Assembly (NCBI GenBank): GCA_028112705.1
Contig: JAOGYN010000001.1
Span: 218,285 to 282,284, forward strand
Length of the DNA: 64,000 nt
Reading direction: 5' to 3'
DNA from: GCA-002712045 sp028112705
Lineage (GTDB): Bacteria; Pseudomonadota; Alphaproteobacteria; Rhodobacterales; Rhodobacteraceae
The notes under the pieces were generated by a model that was given only the letters and a program-made list of their open reading frames with translations, had not been told where the DNA came from and ran no database searches. The translations under genes and the position numbers were made by a program. Positions 8,253 to 16,204 of the stretch are shown here, one piece after another. Every line of letters begins with the position of its first letter. Position 1 is the first letter of the stretch.

Positions 8253-8291
8253 TATAATATATATTATTTAGTTAACATAATATATATTATA
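8253..8291. repeat. A/T-only inverted repeat, 14-bp arms
   Basis: Arms TATAATATATATTA (8253-8266) and TAATATATATTATA (8278-8291) are perfect complements around an 11-base loop. It lacks G/C and a following T-run, so it is not a standard terminator. Confidence 0.5.
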
Positions 8292-8293
8292 CG

Positions 8294-8314
8294 CCTTAAT
8301 GATGTTAAGGTTTT
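8294..8314 (+). terminator. weak hairpin with T4, possible terminator of the DUF1330 gene
   Basis: CCTTAA-TGATG-TTAAGG followed by TTTT lies 68 bases after the DUF1330 stop. The stem is short and A/T-rich, so the call is tentative. Confidence 0.25.
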
Positions 8315-8353
8315 GGATTTATGACTCACTACCCCAGGAAAATTTCATAGAAA

Positions 8354-8980
8354 ATGATAACACAAAAACCTGCACAAAATAATACAGCAAGAAAAACCGC
8401 TATTATTCTTTTGGCTGCTGGCAAGTCAACTCGATTTGCTGGAAGTAACAAACTTTCCCAAGAACTATCGGGTATTCCAATGTTAACTCATTGTTATAAT
8501 AATATTAAACACTCAAATGTTGCACAAATTGTTGTGGTAAGTTCTCAAGAAAATCTTAAACAAGTGGAGACATTATCTAATCCCTACCCTAAAATTGGAT
8601 TTGTTGAGAACAATGAACTTGGCATGGGCCATAGTATTTCGATAGGAATGAGCTGCATACGAAAAGAAATTTCTAGTATTATAATTTGCTTAGCAGACAT
8701 GCCTCTTGTAACAAACACACACATTCAATTACTTTTAGATGCGAATAAAAGTAGTTCTTTCAGACAGATACATAGATTATATGATGTCAATAATCTATTG
8801 GGTCATCCTATCTTATTTAATAGTTACTTTTTTTTAAAACTAAAAAGATTAAATGGAGATAAAGGTGCCTATAATATTGCTATTGATAACAAGAACTTGA
8901 TTAATATTATTAAAGTAAATAATCTTAGCGTCTCAACCGACATTGATACGAATGATGATTGGAATAACCTTATTCTTTAA
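8354..8980 (+). CDS. MobA/MocA-like nucleotidyltransferase (molybdenum cofactor type)
   Basis: A 208-residue NTP-transferase. The N-terminal nucleotide-binding signature AIILLAAGKSTRFAGSNKL, the GMGHSISIGM block and the metal-binding CLADMPLV are typical of MocA/NboR-like enzymes, which add CMP or GMP to molybdopterin for molybdenum hydroxylases. A later GHPILFN...GDKGA block completes the family pattern. No molybdoenzyme genes are nearby, so its partner lies elsewhere or it serves another nucleotide-sugar-like reaction. It converges on the corrinoid protein gene. Confidence 0.75.
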   Translation: MITQKPAQNNTARKTAIILLAAGKSTRFAGSNKLSQELSGIPMLTHCYNNIKHSNVAQIVVVSSQENLKQVETLSNPYPKIGFVENNELGMGHSISIGMSCIRKEISSIIICLADMPLVTNTHIQLLLDANKSSSFRQIHRLYDVNNLLGHPILFNSYFFLKLKRLNGDKGAYNIAIDNKNLINIIKVNNLSVSTDIDTNDDWNNLIL

Positions 8981-8995
8981 TACAATTAAGTTAAA

Positions 8996-9694
8996 TTATC
9001 TTGATAATTGATTATGCTTCTTGGCCATAAATTCTTTCGCGGTCTCAACAGCTACTGCGGCATCTCTACAGTAAGCATCAGCTCCTATTGCCTTACTGAA
9101 CTCTTCATTCAACGGAGCTCCACCGACTAGAACCGTATAATCATCCCGCATACCCTTCTCTATCATCGTATCAATTACCACCTTCATATATGGCATGGTG
9201 GTTGTAAGTAATGCTGACATCCCCAAGATATCAAATTCTTCGTTTTCTAATGCCTCTATATAGTTCTCAACTGGATTATTTATACCTAAGTCAAGCACCT
9301 CAAACCCAGCCCCTTCCATCATCATAGTAACTAAGTTTTTCCCAATATCATGTATATCACCCTTTACTGTGCCAATAACCATTTTTCCGACACGAGGAGC
9401 ACCTGTTTCAGCTAAAAGTGGCTTAAGGATAAACATACCACCTTTCATAGCATTAGCGGCGAGCAAAACTTCTGGAACAAACAGTATACCGTCTCTAAAA
9501 TCAATACCAACAATACGCATACCTTCTACAAGCGCCTTTGTTAGTATGTCATAAGGCATCCAGCCTCTATCTAAAAAGATATGTACAGCTTCCTCAATTT
9601 CTTCTTTCAGGCCATCATAAAGGTCGTCGTGAACTTGGAGGGTAAGCTCTTCGTCTGACAATTCAGACAAGATTATTTCATCTTCTTCAGCCAT
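8996..9694 (-). CDS. B12-binding methyltransferase corrinoid protein
   Basis: A 232-residue two-domain protein: an N-terminal helical B12-binding cap (about 15-95) and a C-terminal Rossmann-like cobalamin domain with the base-off signature GTVKGDIHDIGKN (lower ligand His115), the SALLTTTM turn and the VGGAPLN loop. Such proteins shuttle methyl groups between a substrate-specific methyltransferase and an acceptor. No MttB/MtgB-type partner is adjacent; the nearest enzyme is the betaine-homocysteine methyltransferase gene upstream on the same strand, 150 bases away. A good AAAGGA lies upstream of the ATG. Confidence 0.85.
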   Translation of the reverse strand: MAEEDEIILSELSDEELTLQVHDDLYDGLKEEIEEAVHIFLDRGWMPYDILTKALVEGMRIVGIDFRDGILFVPEVLLAANAMKGGMFILKPLLAETGAPRVGKMVIGTVKGDIHDIGKNLVTMMMEGAGFEVLDLGINNPVENYIEALENEEFDILGMSALLTTTMPYMKVVIDTMIEKGMRDDYTVLVGGAPLNEEFSKAIGADAYCRDAAVAVETAKEFMAKKHNQLSR

Positions 9695-9844
9695 GTTTGC
9701 ATTCCTTTAAATAACGCTAATCGAACGCTATATTTAAAAGTCACTTTGTAATCAACTAAAATATTTACTGAATAAAATACGACATATTTCAGATATATCC
9801 CGACTTTTTTTCAGTTCTTTTGCGCAATATTAGGTAAATAATGC

Positions 9845-10852
9845 TTAACGTCCACCACGCCTAATTCGTTTTCTTTGCACTACACCATCTGTTCCATCAC
9901 TCTCAGATGAAAAAGGTCCGATATTTGCAGTAATTTCACTTAAATCAGGTGTAACAGGTTGAACACATTTCTCCAATGCACAGCACATAGCTCTGATGTG
10001 TCCAGGTGTTGTGCCGCAGCATCCACCAATTATTTTAGCCCCGCAATTAAAAGCCATTTCCGCATATTTCGCCATTAAATCAGGCGTTCCATCGTAATGG
10101 ATTTTACCATCGACAAATTTGGGTATTCCCGCATTTCCTTTTGCCACAATTGGGAGTTTTGCATTAGCATTTTTAAATCCCAATACGGTTCTTAAAAGAT
10201 CAGATGCCCCTACTCCACAATTTGCCCCATAAGCGATTGGTAAATCAGGTAAAGCCTCAACCATTTTAATAAAATTTGCCGAGGTTATTCCCATCATTGT
10301 TCTCCCAGCTGTGTCAAAGCTCATCGTTCCTATCCAAGGAATGTTAACGATTTTTGCTGCTGCCGCTGCCGCTCGATATTCTTCCTCTGCAGACATCGTT
10401 TCGATCCACACAAGATCAACCCCACCTTCTTTCAATCCAAGCATTTGATCCGCAAAAATATCAACGGCCTTATCAAACGTTAAAGTCCCCAGAGGGTCCA
10501 TCAATTCACCAGTAGGACCAACCGAACCCGCCATTACTATATCACGGTTAAACTCATCTTTAACTTCCATGCCTAATTGAGCAGAAAGTCTAGAAAGCTC
10601 ACGGGCCCTGTCTGATGCATTATGCAAGGCCAACCTAGAGGAGTTGCCACCAAATGAATTGGTTAAAAACAGGTCACAACCAGCTAATATGGATTCTCGG
10701 TACAGTTTTTTTATTTTATCTGGATAATCAATATTCCAGAATTCGGGAGCATCTCCACTTTCCAAGCCCATATTAAACAAATTAGTTCCAGTTGCGCCAT
10801 CAGCTAGAACCCAACCCTGTGATGCTATTATTTTTTGAACTAAATTTACCAT
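9845..10852 (-). CDS. bmt: betaine-homocysteine S-methyltransferase
   Basis: A 335-residue zinc-dependent homocysteine S-methyltransferase. The start has the typical LADGATGTNLF. The zinc ligands are expected from Cys212 (GANCGVG) and Cys278/Cys279 (GGCCGT). The ending is a polar tail. The family makes methionine from homocysteine using glycine betaine or a related methyl donor, and the Rhodobacterales version usually sits beside a corrinoid protein, as here. It could alternatively receive methyl groups via that protein. Four 9-bp tandem repeats lie just upstream of its ATG. AGAGAC serves as a weak ribosome binding site. Confidence 0.85.
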   Translation of the reverse strand: MVNLVQKIIASQGWVLADGATGTNLFNMGLESGDAPEFWNIDYPDKIKKLYRESILAGCDLFLTNSFGGNSSRLALHNASDRARELSRLSAQLGMEVKDEFNRDIVMAGSVGPTGELMDPLGTLTFDKAVDIFADQMLGLKEGGVDLVWIETMSAEEEYRAAAAAAKIVNIPWIGTMSFDTAGRTMMGITSANFIKMVEALPDLPIAYGANCGVGASDLLRTVLGFKNANAKLPIVAKGNAGIPKFVDGKIHYDGTPDLMAKYAEMAFNCGAKIIGGCCGTTPGHIRAMCCALEKCVQPVTPDLSEITANIGPFSSESDGTDGVVQRKRIRRGGR

Positions 10853-10870
10853 TATATATGTCTCTATTTA

Positions 10871-10906
10871 ACGAACTTGACGAACTTGACGAACTTGACG
10901 AACTTG
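10871..10906. repeat. four tandem copies of a 9-bp unit in the bmt 5' region
   Basis: ACGAACTTG occurs four times head to tail without mismatch (10871-10879, 10880-10888, 10889-10897, 10898-10906). On the coding (minus) strand this is CAAGTTCGT repeated, ending 19 bases before the bmt start. A copy-number change would alter the distance between an upstream promoter and the start codon. Confidence 0.9.
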
Positions 10907-10944
10907 AGCATATATCAAATAAAACTTAAAGCACTATTCAGCTT

Positions 10945-11370
10945 TTAAGCTTTTGCGTTCAATGCAACTCCTTTTAAACGCTCAACCATCGAACGTAAGC
11001 CATTTGACCTTTGAGCAGATAGATGTTCATTCAAGCCCAACTTTGCAAATTCGTGAAGAGTATCGATTTTTATAGCTTCATTAACAGTTATATTATTATA
11101 TAACTTTGATAAAATTGCGATTAATCCCCTGACAATCATTGCATCACTATCACCTCTGAAGGCAAATTCAGCAGAACCTCCAGATCCAGTTATTTTAGGA
11201 ACTATCCAGACCTGGCTCGCACACCCATCAACCTTTGTCGCTGGAACTTTTAGAGCTTCTTCCAGTGGAGGCATCTTTTTCCCAAGCTCTATAACATAGC
11301 GATATCTTTCTTCCCAATCATCAAGAAACTCAAAATTCTCTACTATTTCATCAAAATCAATAATTGCCAT
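10945..11370 (-). CDS. sufE: SufE sulfur-acceptor protein
   Basis: A 141-residue SufE-family protein. The DWEERYRYVIELGK helix and the active-site loop VDGCASQVW (Cys50, persulfide acceptor) are diagnostic, followed by GLIAILSKLYN and a LGLNEHLSAQRSNGL block. SufE accepts sulfane sulfur from the cysteine desulfurase SufS and passes it to SufB for Fe-S cluster assembly in the cytoplasm. It is encoded 18 bases after rnd on the same strand, so co-transcription is likely. The suf operon itself is not in this window. Confidence 0.9.
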   Translation of the reverse strand: MAIIDFDEIVENFEFLDDWEERYRYVIELGKKMPPLEEALKVPATKVDGCASQVWIVPKITGSGGSAEFAFRGDSDAMIVRGLIAILSKLYNNITVNEAIKIDTLHEFAKLGLNEHLSAQRSNGLRSMVERLKGVALNAKA

Positions 11371-11388
11371 TAAATCTCCATATATATA

Positions 11389-12549
11389 TTAACTAACATC
11401 AATAATTTTTATTCTATGGCCGTCAGCAGATAAACCAATTTTTCCATCACACAAATTTAAGGCATCGCGCCCAAACACTTTTAACCTCCATCCCTCAAAA
11501 ACGGCACCCACTCTCTCACCCGCAGCAACTCTATCCAAGTCAGATGTCGTAGCTATTAATTTCTGTGCCACACCAATTTTCTCAGAACTCGATTTCAATA
11601 ACACTCTAAGTAATTCAGACAAGGCGGGGTTTTTATTTTCCTTTTTACGATCTTTTGAAACAGATGGATGGTTTTCTGGAGCGCAATTCACACCGTTGCT
11701 AACAGCTTTTAAAATTTTATCACCTAATTCTTGCGATTTATTACCCCGATTATACAATCTTAATCTTTTCAAATCATCATAATTAGTTGGCCTAACACTA
11801 CACAACTCTATGAGGGCATCATCTTTTAGAACGCGGCCTTTTGGAATATTTTTTAACTGAGCATATTCCTCCCTAAAACAAGCCACTTCCCTTAGAATAG
11901 CCAAGAATTTTCCTGTGTCAGTCCTAACCTTTATTTTTTTCCATGCGTCATATGGATTTATATTATAAGTGTTTTCTGAAGTAAGGACAGCCATCTCCTC
12001 CTCAACCCAGGATATGCGTCCATTTTTTTCTAATTGATTCTGTAAGTATTCATAAACATCTCTCAAATGGGTCACATCTCCAATTGCGTAGTCTAATTGC
12101 TCTTTTGTAAGAGGTCTACGGCTCCAATCTGTAAAGCGTGACGACTTGTCTATAGAATTACTTGTAATACTTTTTACTAAATTGTCATACCCAACTTGCT
12201 CCCCAAATCCACACACCATCGCAGCAATTTGTGTATCGAAAATTGGAGATGGCACCACACCTGTTAAGTTATAAAATATTTCAATATCTTGACGTGCAGC
12301 ATGAAAAACTTTTATAGTAGAATGGTTTATCATTAGCTTATGAAGTGAGCTCAAGTCTATCCCATGAGCCAGTACGTCAATTATCACTGCCGATTCTGGG
12401 TTATTATCCTTTACCGCCATTTGAACCAAACATAGTTGCGAGTAATAGGTTTTTTCCCGTAAAAATTCAGTGTCAATCGTAACAAACTCAAACCGAGAGG
12501 CATAATCACAAAATGTGCTTAACTCTTCTGTAGTTTTGATTAATTTCAT
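11389..12549 (-). CDS. rnd: ribonuclease D
   Basis: A 386-residue DEDDy 3'-5' exoribonuclease that trims tRNA and other stable RNA 3' ends. Exo I (FVTIDTEFLRE), Exo II (KVFHAARQDIEIFYN) and the Exo III Tyr/Asp segment (LDYAIGDVTHLRDVY) are visible in the first 170 residues. Downstream is an HRDC-type helical region (about 205-285) and a variable C-terminal domain. Length is normal for alphaproteobacterial RNase D. It heads a probable rnd-sufE transcript. Confidence 0.9.
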   Translation of the reverse strand: MKLIKTTEELSTFCDYASRFEFVTIDTEFLREKTYYSQLCLVQMAVKDNNPESAVIIDVLAHGIDLSSLHKLMINHSTIKVFHAARQDIEIFYNLTGVVPSPIFDTQIAAMVCGFGEQVGYDNLVKSITSNSIDKSSRFTDWSRRPLTKEQLDYAIGDVTHLRDVYEYLQNQLEKNGRISWVEEEMAVLTSENTYNINPYDAWKKIKVRTDTGKFLAILREVACFREEYAQLKNIPKGRVLKDDALIELCSVRPTNYDDLKRLRLYNRGNKSQELGDKILKAVSNGVNCAPENHPSVSKDRKKENKNPALSELLRVLLKSSSEKIGVAQKLIATTSDLDRVAAGERVGAVFEGWRLKVFGRDALNLCDGKIGLSADGHRIKIIDVS

Positions 12550-12742
12550 TAAAAACCGATCTTAATTTGATATTTTATTTAATACTGCATACATATTCAC
12601 AAGTAATTTAACAATTGAATTCAATATGATTATTTTATTAAGGTGTATTAAATTTAATATAAGTTGATTTATTCAAACAGACCAACGTTAGTAACTAAAT
12701 GTGCAATAAAGTAAAAATGATTATTATAGTTAAACAACAATA
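12550..12742. other. A/T-rich intergenic stretch
   Basis: Together with the small ORF and the aroQ leader this forms a gap of about 400 bases between rnd and aroQ. This part is very A/T-rich and holds no convincing ORF, stem-loop or terminator. It must contain the rnd promoter on the minus strand, but no hexamer pair stands out. Confidence 0.5.
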
Positions 12743-12895
12743 ATGTGGATTATATTTAGTCTATTAACTTTAATACTAACCATTATAATGAGCCTAAAGG
12801 TGCTACCAAAAATAACAGGTTTATTTTTTAAGCTTTTATCTATTATAATAAGCTCAGGAATTGCATACATAATCATTTTTTATTTTTTTAAATGA
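12743..12895 (+). CDS. small hypothetical two-helix membrane protein
   Basis: A 50-codon ORF from ATG 12743. The product has two hydrophobic stretches (residues 1-20, MWIIFSLLTLILTIIMSL, and about 28-48) separated by a short basic turn (KVLPK), and it ends with Lys. This is the shape of a hairpin membrane micro-protein. No good ribosome binding site precedes it and A/T-rich DNA readily yields hydrophobic ORFs by chance, so it may not be expressed. It ends 60 bases before the aroQ start. I recognise no family. Confidence 0.3.
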   Translation: MWIIFSLLTLILTIIMSLKVLPKITGLFFKLLSIIISSGIAYIIIFYFFK

Positions 12896-12955
12896 TTAAA
12901 CAAAAAAATGTTATTAAACAATTTTAAAACAAAAGAAACAATTAAAAGAGATCAA

Positions 12956-13390
12956 ATGAAGTCAATATTAATTTTGAACGGTCCAAATTTGAATCTATTA
13001 GGTCATAGAGAACCTGAAGTTTATGGAACCGACACGCTAGATGATATCGAAAAAACTTGCATGCTAAAAGCATTAAATTTAGATGTTGGAATTACTTTTT
13101 CTCAATCAAATATTGAAGGTGAGTTAGTAGATATTATCCAAGCCTCTATGAACAAGCATGATGGAATTATTTTAAATGCAGGTGCTTACACTCACACATC
13201 GATTGCAATAATGGATGCTATAATTGCCACTCAAGTCCCTACTGTAGAGGTGCATATTACAAACATATATCATCGTGAAAATTTCCGCCATGTCTCATAT
13301 GTAGGACGAGCTGCAATTGGGCAAATATGTGGATTTGGGATTGCTGGCTATTCATTAGCACTAGACGCAATAATGGAAGAAATTAGTTAA
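12956..13390 (+). CDS. aroQ: 3-dehydroquinate dehydratase, type II
   Basis: A 144-residue type II dehydroquinase (3-dehydroquinate to 3-dehydroshikimate, shikimate pathway; a dodecamer in the cytoplasm). Seen are ILNGPNLNLLG at the start, the flexible-loop Arg18 and catalytic Tyr23, LNAGAYTHTS (74-82) and EVHITN with the catalytic His100. An ORF extends 48 bases further upstream, but the ATG at 12956 fits the family start and has AAAGAGA before it. The LuxR-type gene begins one base after its stop, so the two are probably co-transcribed. Confidence 0.93.
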   Translation: MKSILILNGPNLNLLGHREPEVYGTDTLDDIEKTCMLKALNLDVGITFSQSNIEGELVDIIQASMNKHDGIILNAGAYTHTSIAIMDAIIATQVPTVEVHITNIYHRENFRHVSYVGRAAIGQICGFGIAGYSLALDAIMEEIS

Positions 13391-13391
13391 T

Positions 13392-14168
13392 ATGAAATTC
13401 TATAATGATGATTTTCTGAGTTACTGTACTAAAATTTTAAGTTCAGACGATACGTCAATTGCTTGGGATACATACAAACAGGCACTTACATCTATAGGGT
13501 TTGACAGACATATCTATATAAGCACACATTATCGAACTTATGGCTTATGGGGAGACCCTAGAGATGCGATAGTACTATCATCGCATGAAAAAAAATATAA
13601 TGACGCACTTTTTAGTAATGAATTGGATTTTTTACAACATCATCCTGATTTTGATTGGTTAATTCACAATCCTGGACTATTTATGCCTTGGGAAGAAATT
13701 TCAAAAAATGATGTCTACAAAAACAGCTTTAAAGAAAAGTTCAAACTATTAAATGATAAATTCAATGTCACGTCTGGAATTAAATTTAGCCTAAGGCAAC
13801 ACAGTCAAGAGTCCGCATGTGTAGTGTTATTGACGGGGAATTTACAATTTAATCAATCTAAAATTAACGATATATGGACTTTTAATAAGGATAAGATTTA
13901 TTCAATTACAAAAATACTTCAACTAACGATAAGAAGCCTGCCCTATAATGGTAGTGGAATTGGACCTAAACACCAAAGGCTTACAAAGAGACAAGAAGAA
14001 GTATTAAACTTGATCTCTTTAGGTAATACTCTAATCGAGGTCGCACACAAATTAGACCTATCAATACCCACAATTGACAAACATCTAAAATTAGCCAGAT
14101 ACAACCTTAATGCTAATTCGACTGCTCAAGCTGTAGCAAAAGCGGAAAAAGAGAAAATGTTAAATTAG
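13392..14168 (+). CDS. LuxR-family regulator with autoinducer-binding-like domain (copy 1)
   Basis: A 258-residue protein with an N-terminal domain of the LuxR ligand-binding type (about 10-180; GFDRHIYISTHYR, HPDFDWLIHN, VTSGIKFSLR) and a C-terminal GerE/LuxR helix-turn-helix (about 197-255; LTKRQEEVLNLISLGNT, LSIPTIDKHLKLAR). The usual WxxxY/DP pocket signature of AHL receptors is not evident, so the ligand may not be an acyl-homoserine lactone. No luxI-type synthase is present in the window. Its gene starts one base after aroQ. Confidence 0.8.
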   Translation: MKFYNDDFLSYCTKILSSDDTSIAWDTYKQALTSIGFDRHIYISTHYRTYGLWGDPRDAIVLSSHEKKYNDALFSNELDFLQHHPDFDWLIHNPGLFMPWEEISKNDVYKNSFKEKFKLLNDKFNVTSGIKFSLRQHSQESACVVLLTGNLQFNQSKINDIWTFNKDKIYSITKILQLTIRSLPYNGSGIGPKHQRLTKRQEEVLNLISLGNTLIEVAHKLDLSIPTIDKHLKLARYNLNANSTAQAVAKAEKEKMLN

Positions 14169-14281
14169 ACTTGTTAATAATTTAAATCATTTTTAAACAC
14201 TTAGTATAGGAAACCTTATCTCGCAATATACTTAAGGATATCGAATAATCATATTAGATTTTATATAAAATGGCCCCATAA

Positions 14282-15154
14282 ATGATAAATAGCTCTAAAA
14301 TAAATGATTATTTCGTCCCATCTATTTTAGATGCATCTGATGTTATTGAATTGTGGTCTAATTTTACAAAGATAATGTCTAAATTGAAATTTAACCGTGT
14401 TATTTACGCAACTACAAAGTTGAGCAAGTCAGGGCTGAGTGAAGATTTAAAAGATGGCCTAGTTCTTTCAAATCATGACCCTAAATATATCAAAGAAATG
14501 ATTAAAAATAAATGCTTTGATAATGATACACGATGGATGGAAGTAAATAAAAGTAACAGTGTTAGTTGGGATGTAAGCGACCATAATATTAATATAAAAA
14601 TGGACCAAGATTGCACCACATTTAGATACGGTCTATTAAATAACCTCAAATTTTCTGAAATTTTATTTTATCCACCAATTAAAACCCCACCATCACAGTA
14701 TGAAAAAAATATTTGGAAGCTTTATAACCAGTATAATGTAAAAGCGGGACATACTTTACACTTCAAACATCGTTTTGGAACAGGCACATCAGGTTTTGCT
14801 TTGTGCTCAAGCCCCGAAATGGATCAAGCAGAAACAAATAGCTATTGGGAGAGTAATGGTAAAAATATAGAATATTTATCAGAATTATTTGATAGGAAAA
14901 TACGTCAATTACCCAACGCTAATTTTAGCCAACTACCAATACGAAAAAAGCTTACAAAACGGCAAAAATCAGTCCTGCAGTGGATCTCTAAAGGAAAATC
15001 AATTAATGACATTTCCACTATAATGGAACTATCAGTACCGACTATTGATAAACATTTGCGATTAGCTAGGCAAACCTTAAATGCAAAAACGACAATACAA
15101 GCAGTAATTAAAGCACAAAAAAATAAACAATTATATAATTTTAATTATTATTAA
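14282..15154 (+). CDS. LuxR-family regulator with autoinducer-binding-like domain (copy 2)
   Basis: A 290-residue paralogue of the preceding gene. The C-terminal helix-turn-helix (KLTKRQKSVLQWISKGKS, ELSVPTIDKHLRLARQTLNAKTTIQAV) is strongly similar, while the N-terminal domain is longer by about 30 residues and more diverged. The two genes are separated by 113 A/T-rich bases, so the second may have its own promoter. A strong terminator follows at 15251. Solo LuxR pairs like this often sense exogenous or non-AHL signals; that is inference here. Confidence 0.8.
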   Translation: MINSSKINDYFVPSILDASDVIELWSNFTKIMSKLKFNRVIYATTKLSKSGLSEDLKDGLVLSNHDPKYIKEMIKNKCFDNDTRWMEVNKSNSVSWDVSDHNINIKMDQDCTTFRYGLLNNLKFSEILFYPPIKTPPSQYEKNIWKLYNQYNVKAGHTLHFKHRFGTGTSGFALCSSPEMDQAETNSYWESNGKNIEYLSELFDRKIRQLPNANFSQLPIRKKLTKRQKSVLQWISKGKSINDISTIMELSVPTIDKHLRLARQTLNAKTTIQAVIKAQKNKQLYNFNYY

Positions 15155-15206
15155 AAGTAAGGATTCAGATACTTTAAAGATTTCAATTCATTAAGTATTC
15201 TTAACA

Positions 15207-15242
15207 TGTTCCATGAGCGTAGGTCTTTGGACCTTCGGAACA
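15207..15242 (+). other. nested stem-loop just before a terminator (possible sRNA or 3'UTR element)
   Basis: TGTTCC (15207-15212) pairs with GGAACA (15237-15242), enclosing AGGTC-TTTG-GACCT (15221-15234). With the terminator 8 bases later, the region could release a structured RNA of about 85-100 nt. A weak TTTAAA-N17-TATTCT promoter-like pair lies just upstream. It may equally be the 3' end of the LuxR transcript. Confidence 0.4.
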
Positions 15243-15250
15243 ATACTAAT

Positions 15251-15290
15251 CCCGATCACTTGTATCTTTTTACAACTGATCGGGGTTTTT
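15251..15290 (+). terminator. Rho-independent terminator after the LuxR genes
   Basis: CCCGATCA-CTTGTA pairs with TACAA-CTGATCGGG around a short loop (one bulge), followed by GTTTTT. The T-run is on the plus strand, so it serves the LuxR genes or a small RNA. The opposing tsf gene stops 11 bases beyond it. Confidence 0.85.
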
Positions 15291-15300
15291 ATGGAAATAA

Positions 15301-16176
15301 TTAACCACCTATAGTTTTTGCCACCTCAGCGGCAAAATCTTCCTGTTCCTTTTCAATTCCCTCTCCTACTTCCAATCGAGAGAACCCTATTACCTCAACG
15401 CCTGCGTCAGCAGCAGCTTGAGAAACTGTAATATCAGGATTAATAACAAACTTTTGATTCAACAATGTCACTTCTTCGAAGAATTTATTCATTCTACCGG
15501 TTACCATCTTTTCTATAACTGCCTCAGGTTTTCCACTCTCACGAGCTTGCTCAGACAAAATTTGTTTTTCTCTATCAATTATAGAACTATCCAAATCATC
15601 AACACTAAGTGAGGCTGGGTTTGCTGCTGCAATGTGCATTGCAATTTGTTTACCAATCCCTTTATCAGTACCCGTCATGGCAACTAGTACACCAATTTTA
15701 CCCATGCCTTCTGATACAGCGTTATGAACATATGTGGCAACACTTTCACCTTCTAATCGCGCCATACGCCTAATAGTCATATTTTCACCAATAGTAGCAA
15801 TTTTATTAGTCAAAATCTCAGAGATAACAGATCCATCAACTTTCAGTCTAACCAGTCCATCCACTTCAGACGCTTCTAAAGCAGCTGTAGCAAAACTTGA
15901 TACCATTTGTTGAAAATCAGAATTTTTACTTACAAAATCTGTTTCAGAATTGACCTCAACCATAACACCAACCCCATTTGACACTTGTGTACCAATTAGG
16001 CCTTCAGCCGCTGTCCTTCCAGATTTTTTTGCTGCTTTAGCTAAACCCTTCGTTCTGAGCCAATCAACTGCAGCTTCCATATCTCCATCTGTCTCAGTTA
16101 ATGCCTTCTTAGCATCCATCATTCCTGCGCCAGTGTTATCACGTAATTCTTTTACTAATGCGGCAGTTATAGCCAT
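15301..16176 (-). CDS. tsf: translation elongation factor Ts
   Basis: A 291-residue EF-Ts, the nucleotide exchange factor for EF-Tu. The N-terminal UBA-like domain carries TAALVKELRDNTGAGMMDAKKAL and the TDGDMEAAVDWLRTKG motif; the core has EVNSETDFVSKN (TDFV contacts EF-Tu) and MHIAAANPASL. Length is normal for alphaproteobacteria. It lies 28 bases downstream of rpsB in the usual rpsB-tsf operon and shares its leader. Confidence 0.95.
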   Translation of the reverse strand: MAITAALVKELRDNTGAGMMDAKKALTETDGDMEAAVDWLRTKGLAKAAKKSGRTAAEGLIGTQVSNGVGVMVEVNSETDFVSKNSDFQQMVSSFATAALEASEVDGLVRLKVDGSVISEILTNKIATIGENMTIRRMARLEGESVATYVHNAVSEGMGKIGVLVAMTGTDKGIGKQIAMHIAAANPASLSVDDLDSSIIDREKQILSEQARESGKPEAVIEKMVTGRMNKFFEEVTLLNQKFVINPDITVSQAAADAGVEVIGFSRLEVGEGIEKEQEDFAAEVAKTIGG

Positions 16177-16204
16177 AATTAGAACTCCTCGACTATTCTA
16201 TTGA

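Noticed and set aside
9695..9844. Terminator between bmt and the corrinoid protein gene
   Set aside because: A T-rich run near 9805 lacks a convincing G/C stem on the relevant strand, so read-through into the corrinoid gene remains possible.
10853..10944. SAM riboswitch upstream of bmt
   Set aside because: SAM-II/SAM-V riboswitches are found upstream of such genes in marine alphaproteobacteria, but I could not identify their conserved pairing here; only the tandem repeats stand out.
12908..12955. Upstream ATG of aroQ
   Set aside because: The extra 16 residues are not part of type II dehydroquinases; MKSILILNGPN is the family start.
14169..14281. lux-box between the two LuxR genes
   Set aside because: Only an imperfect CTTAGTATA...TATACTTAAG repeat with a long interval is present; it does not resemble a 18-20 bp lux box.
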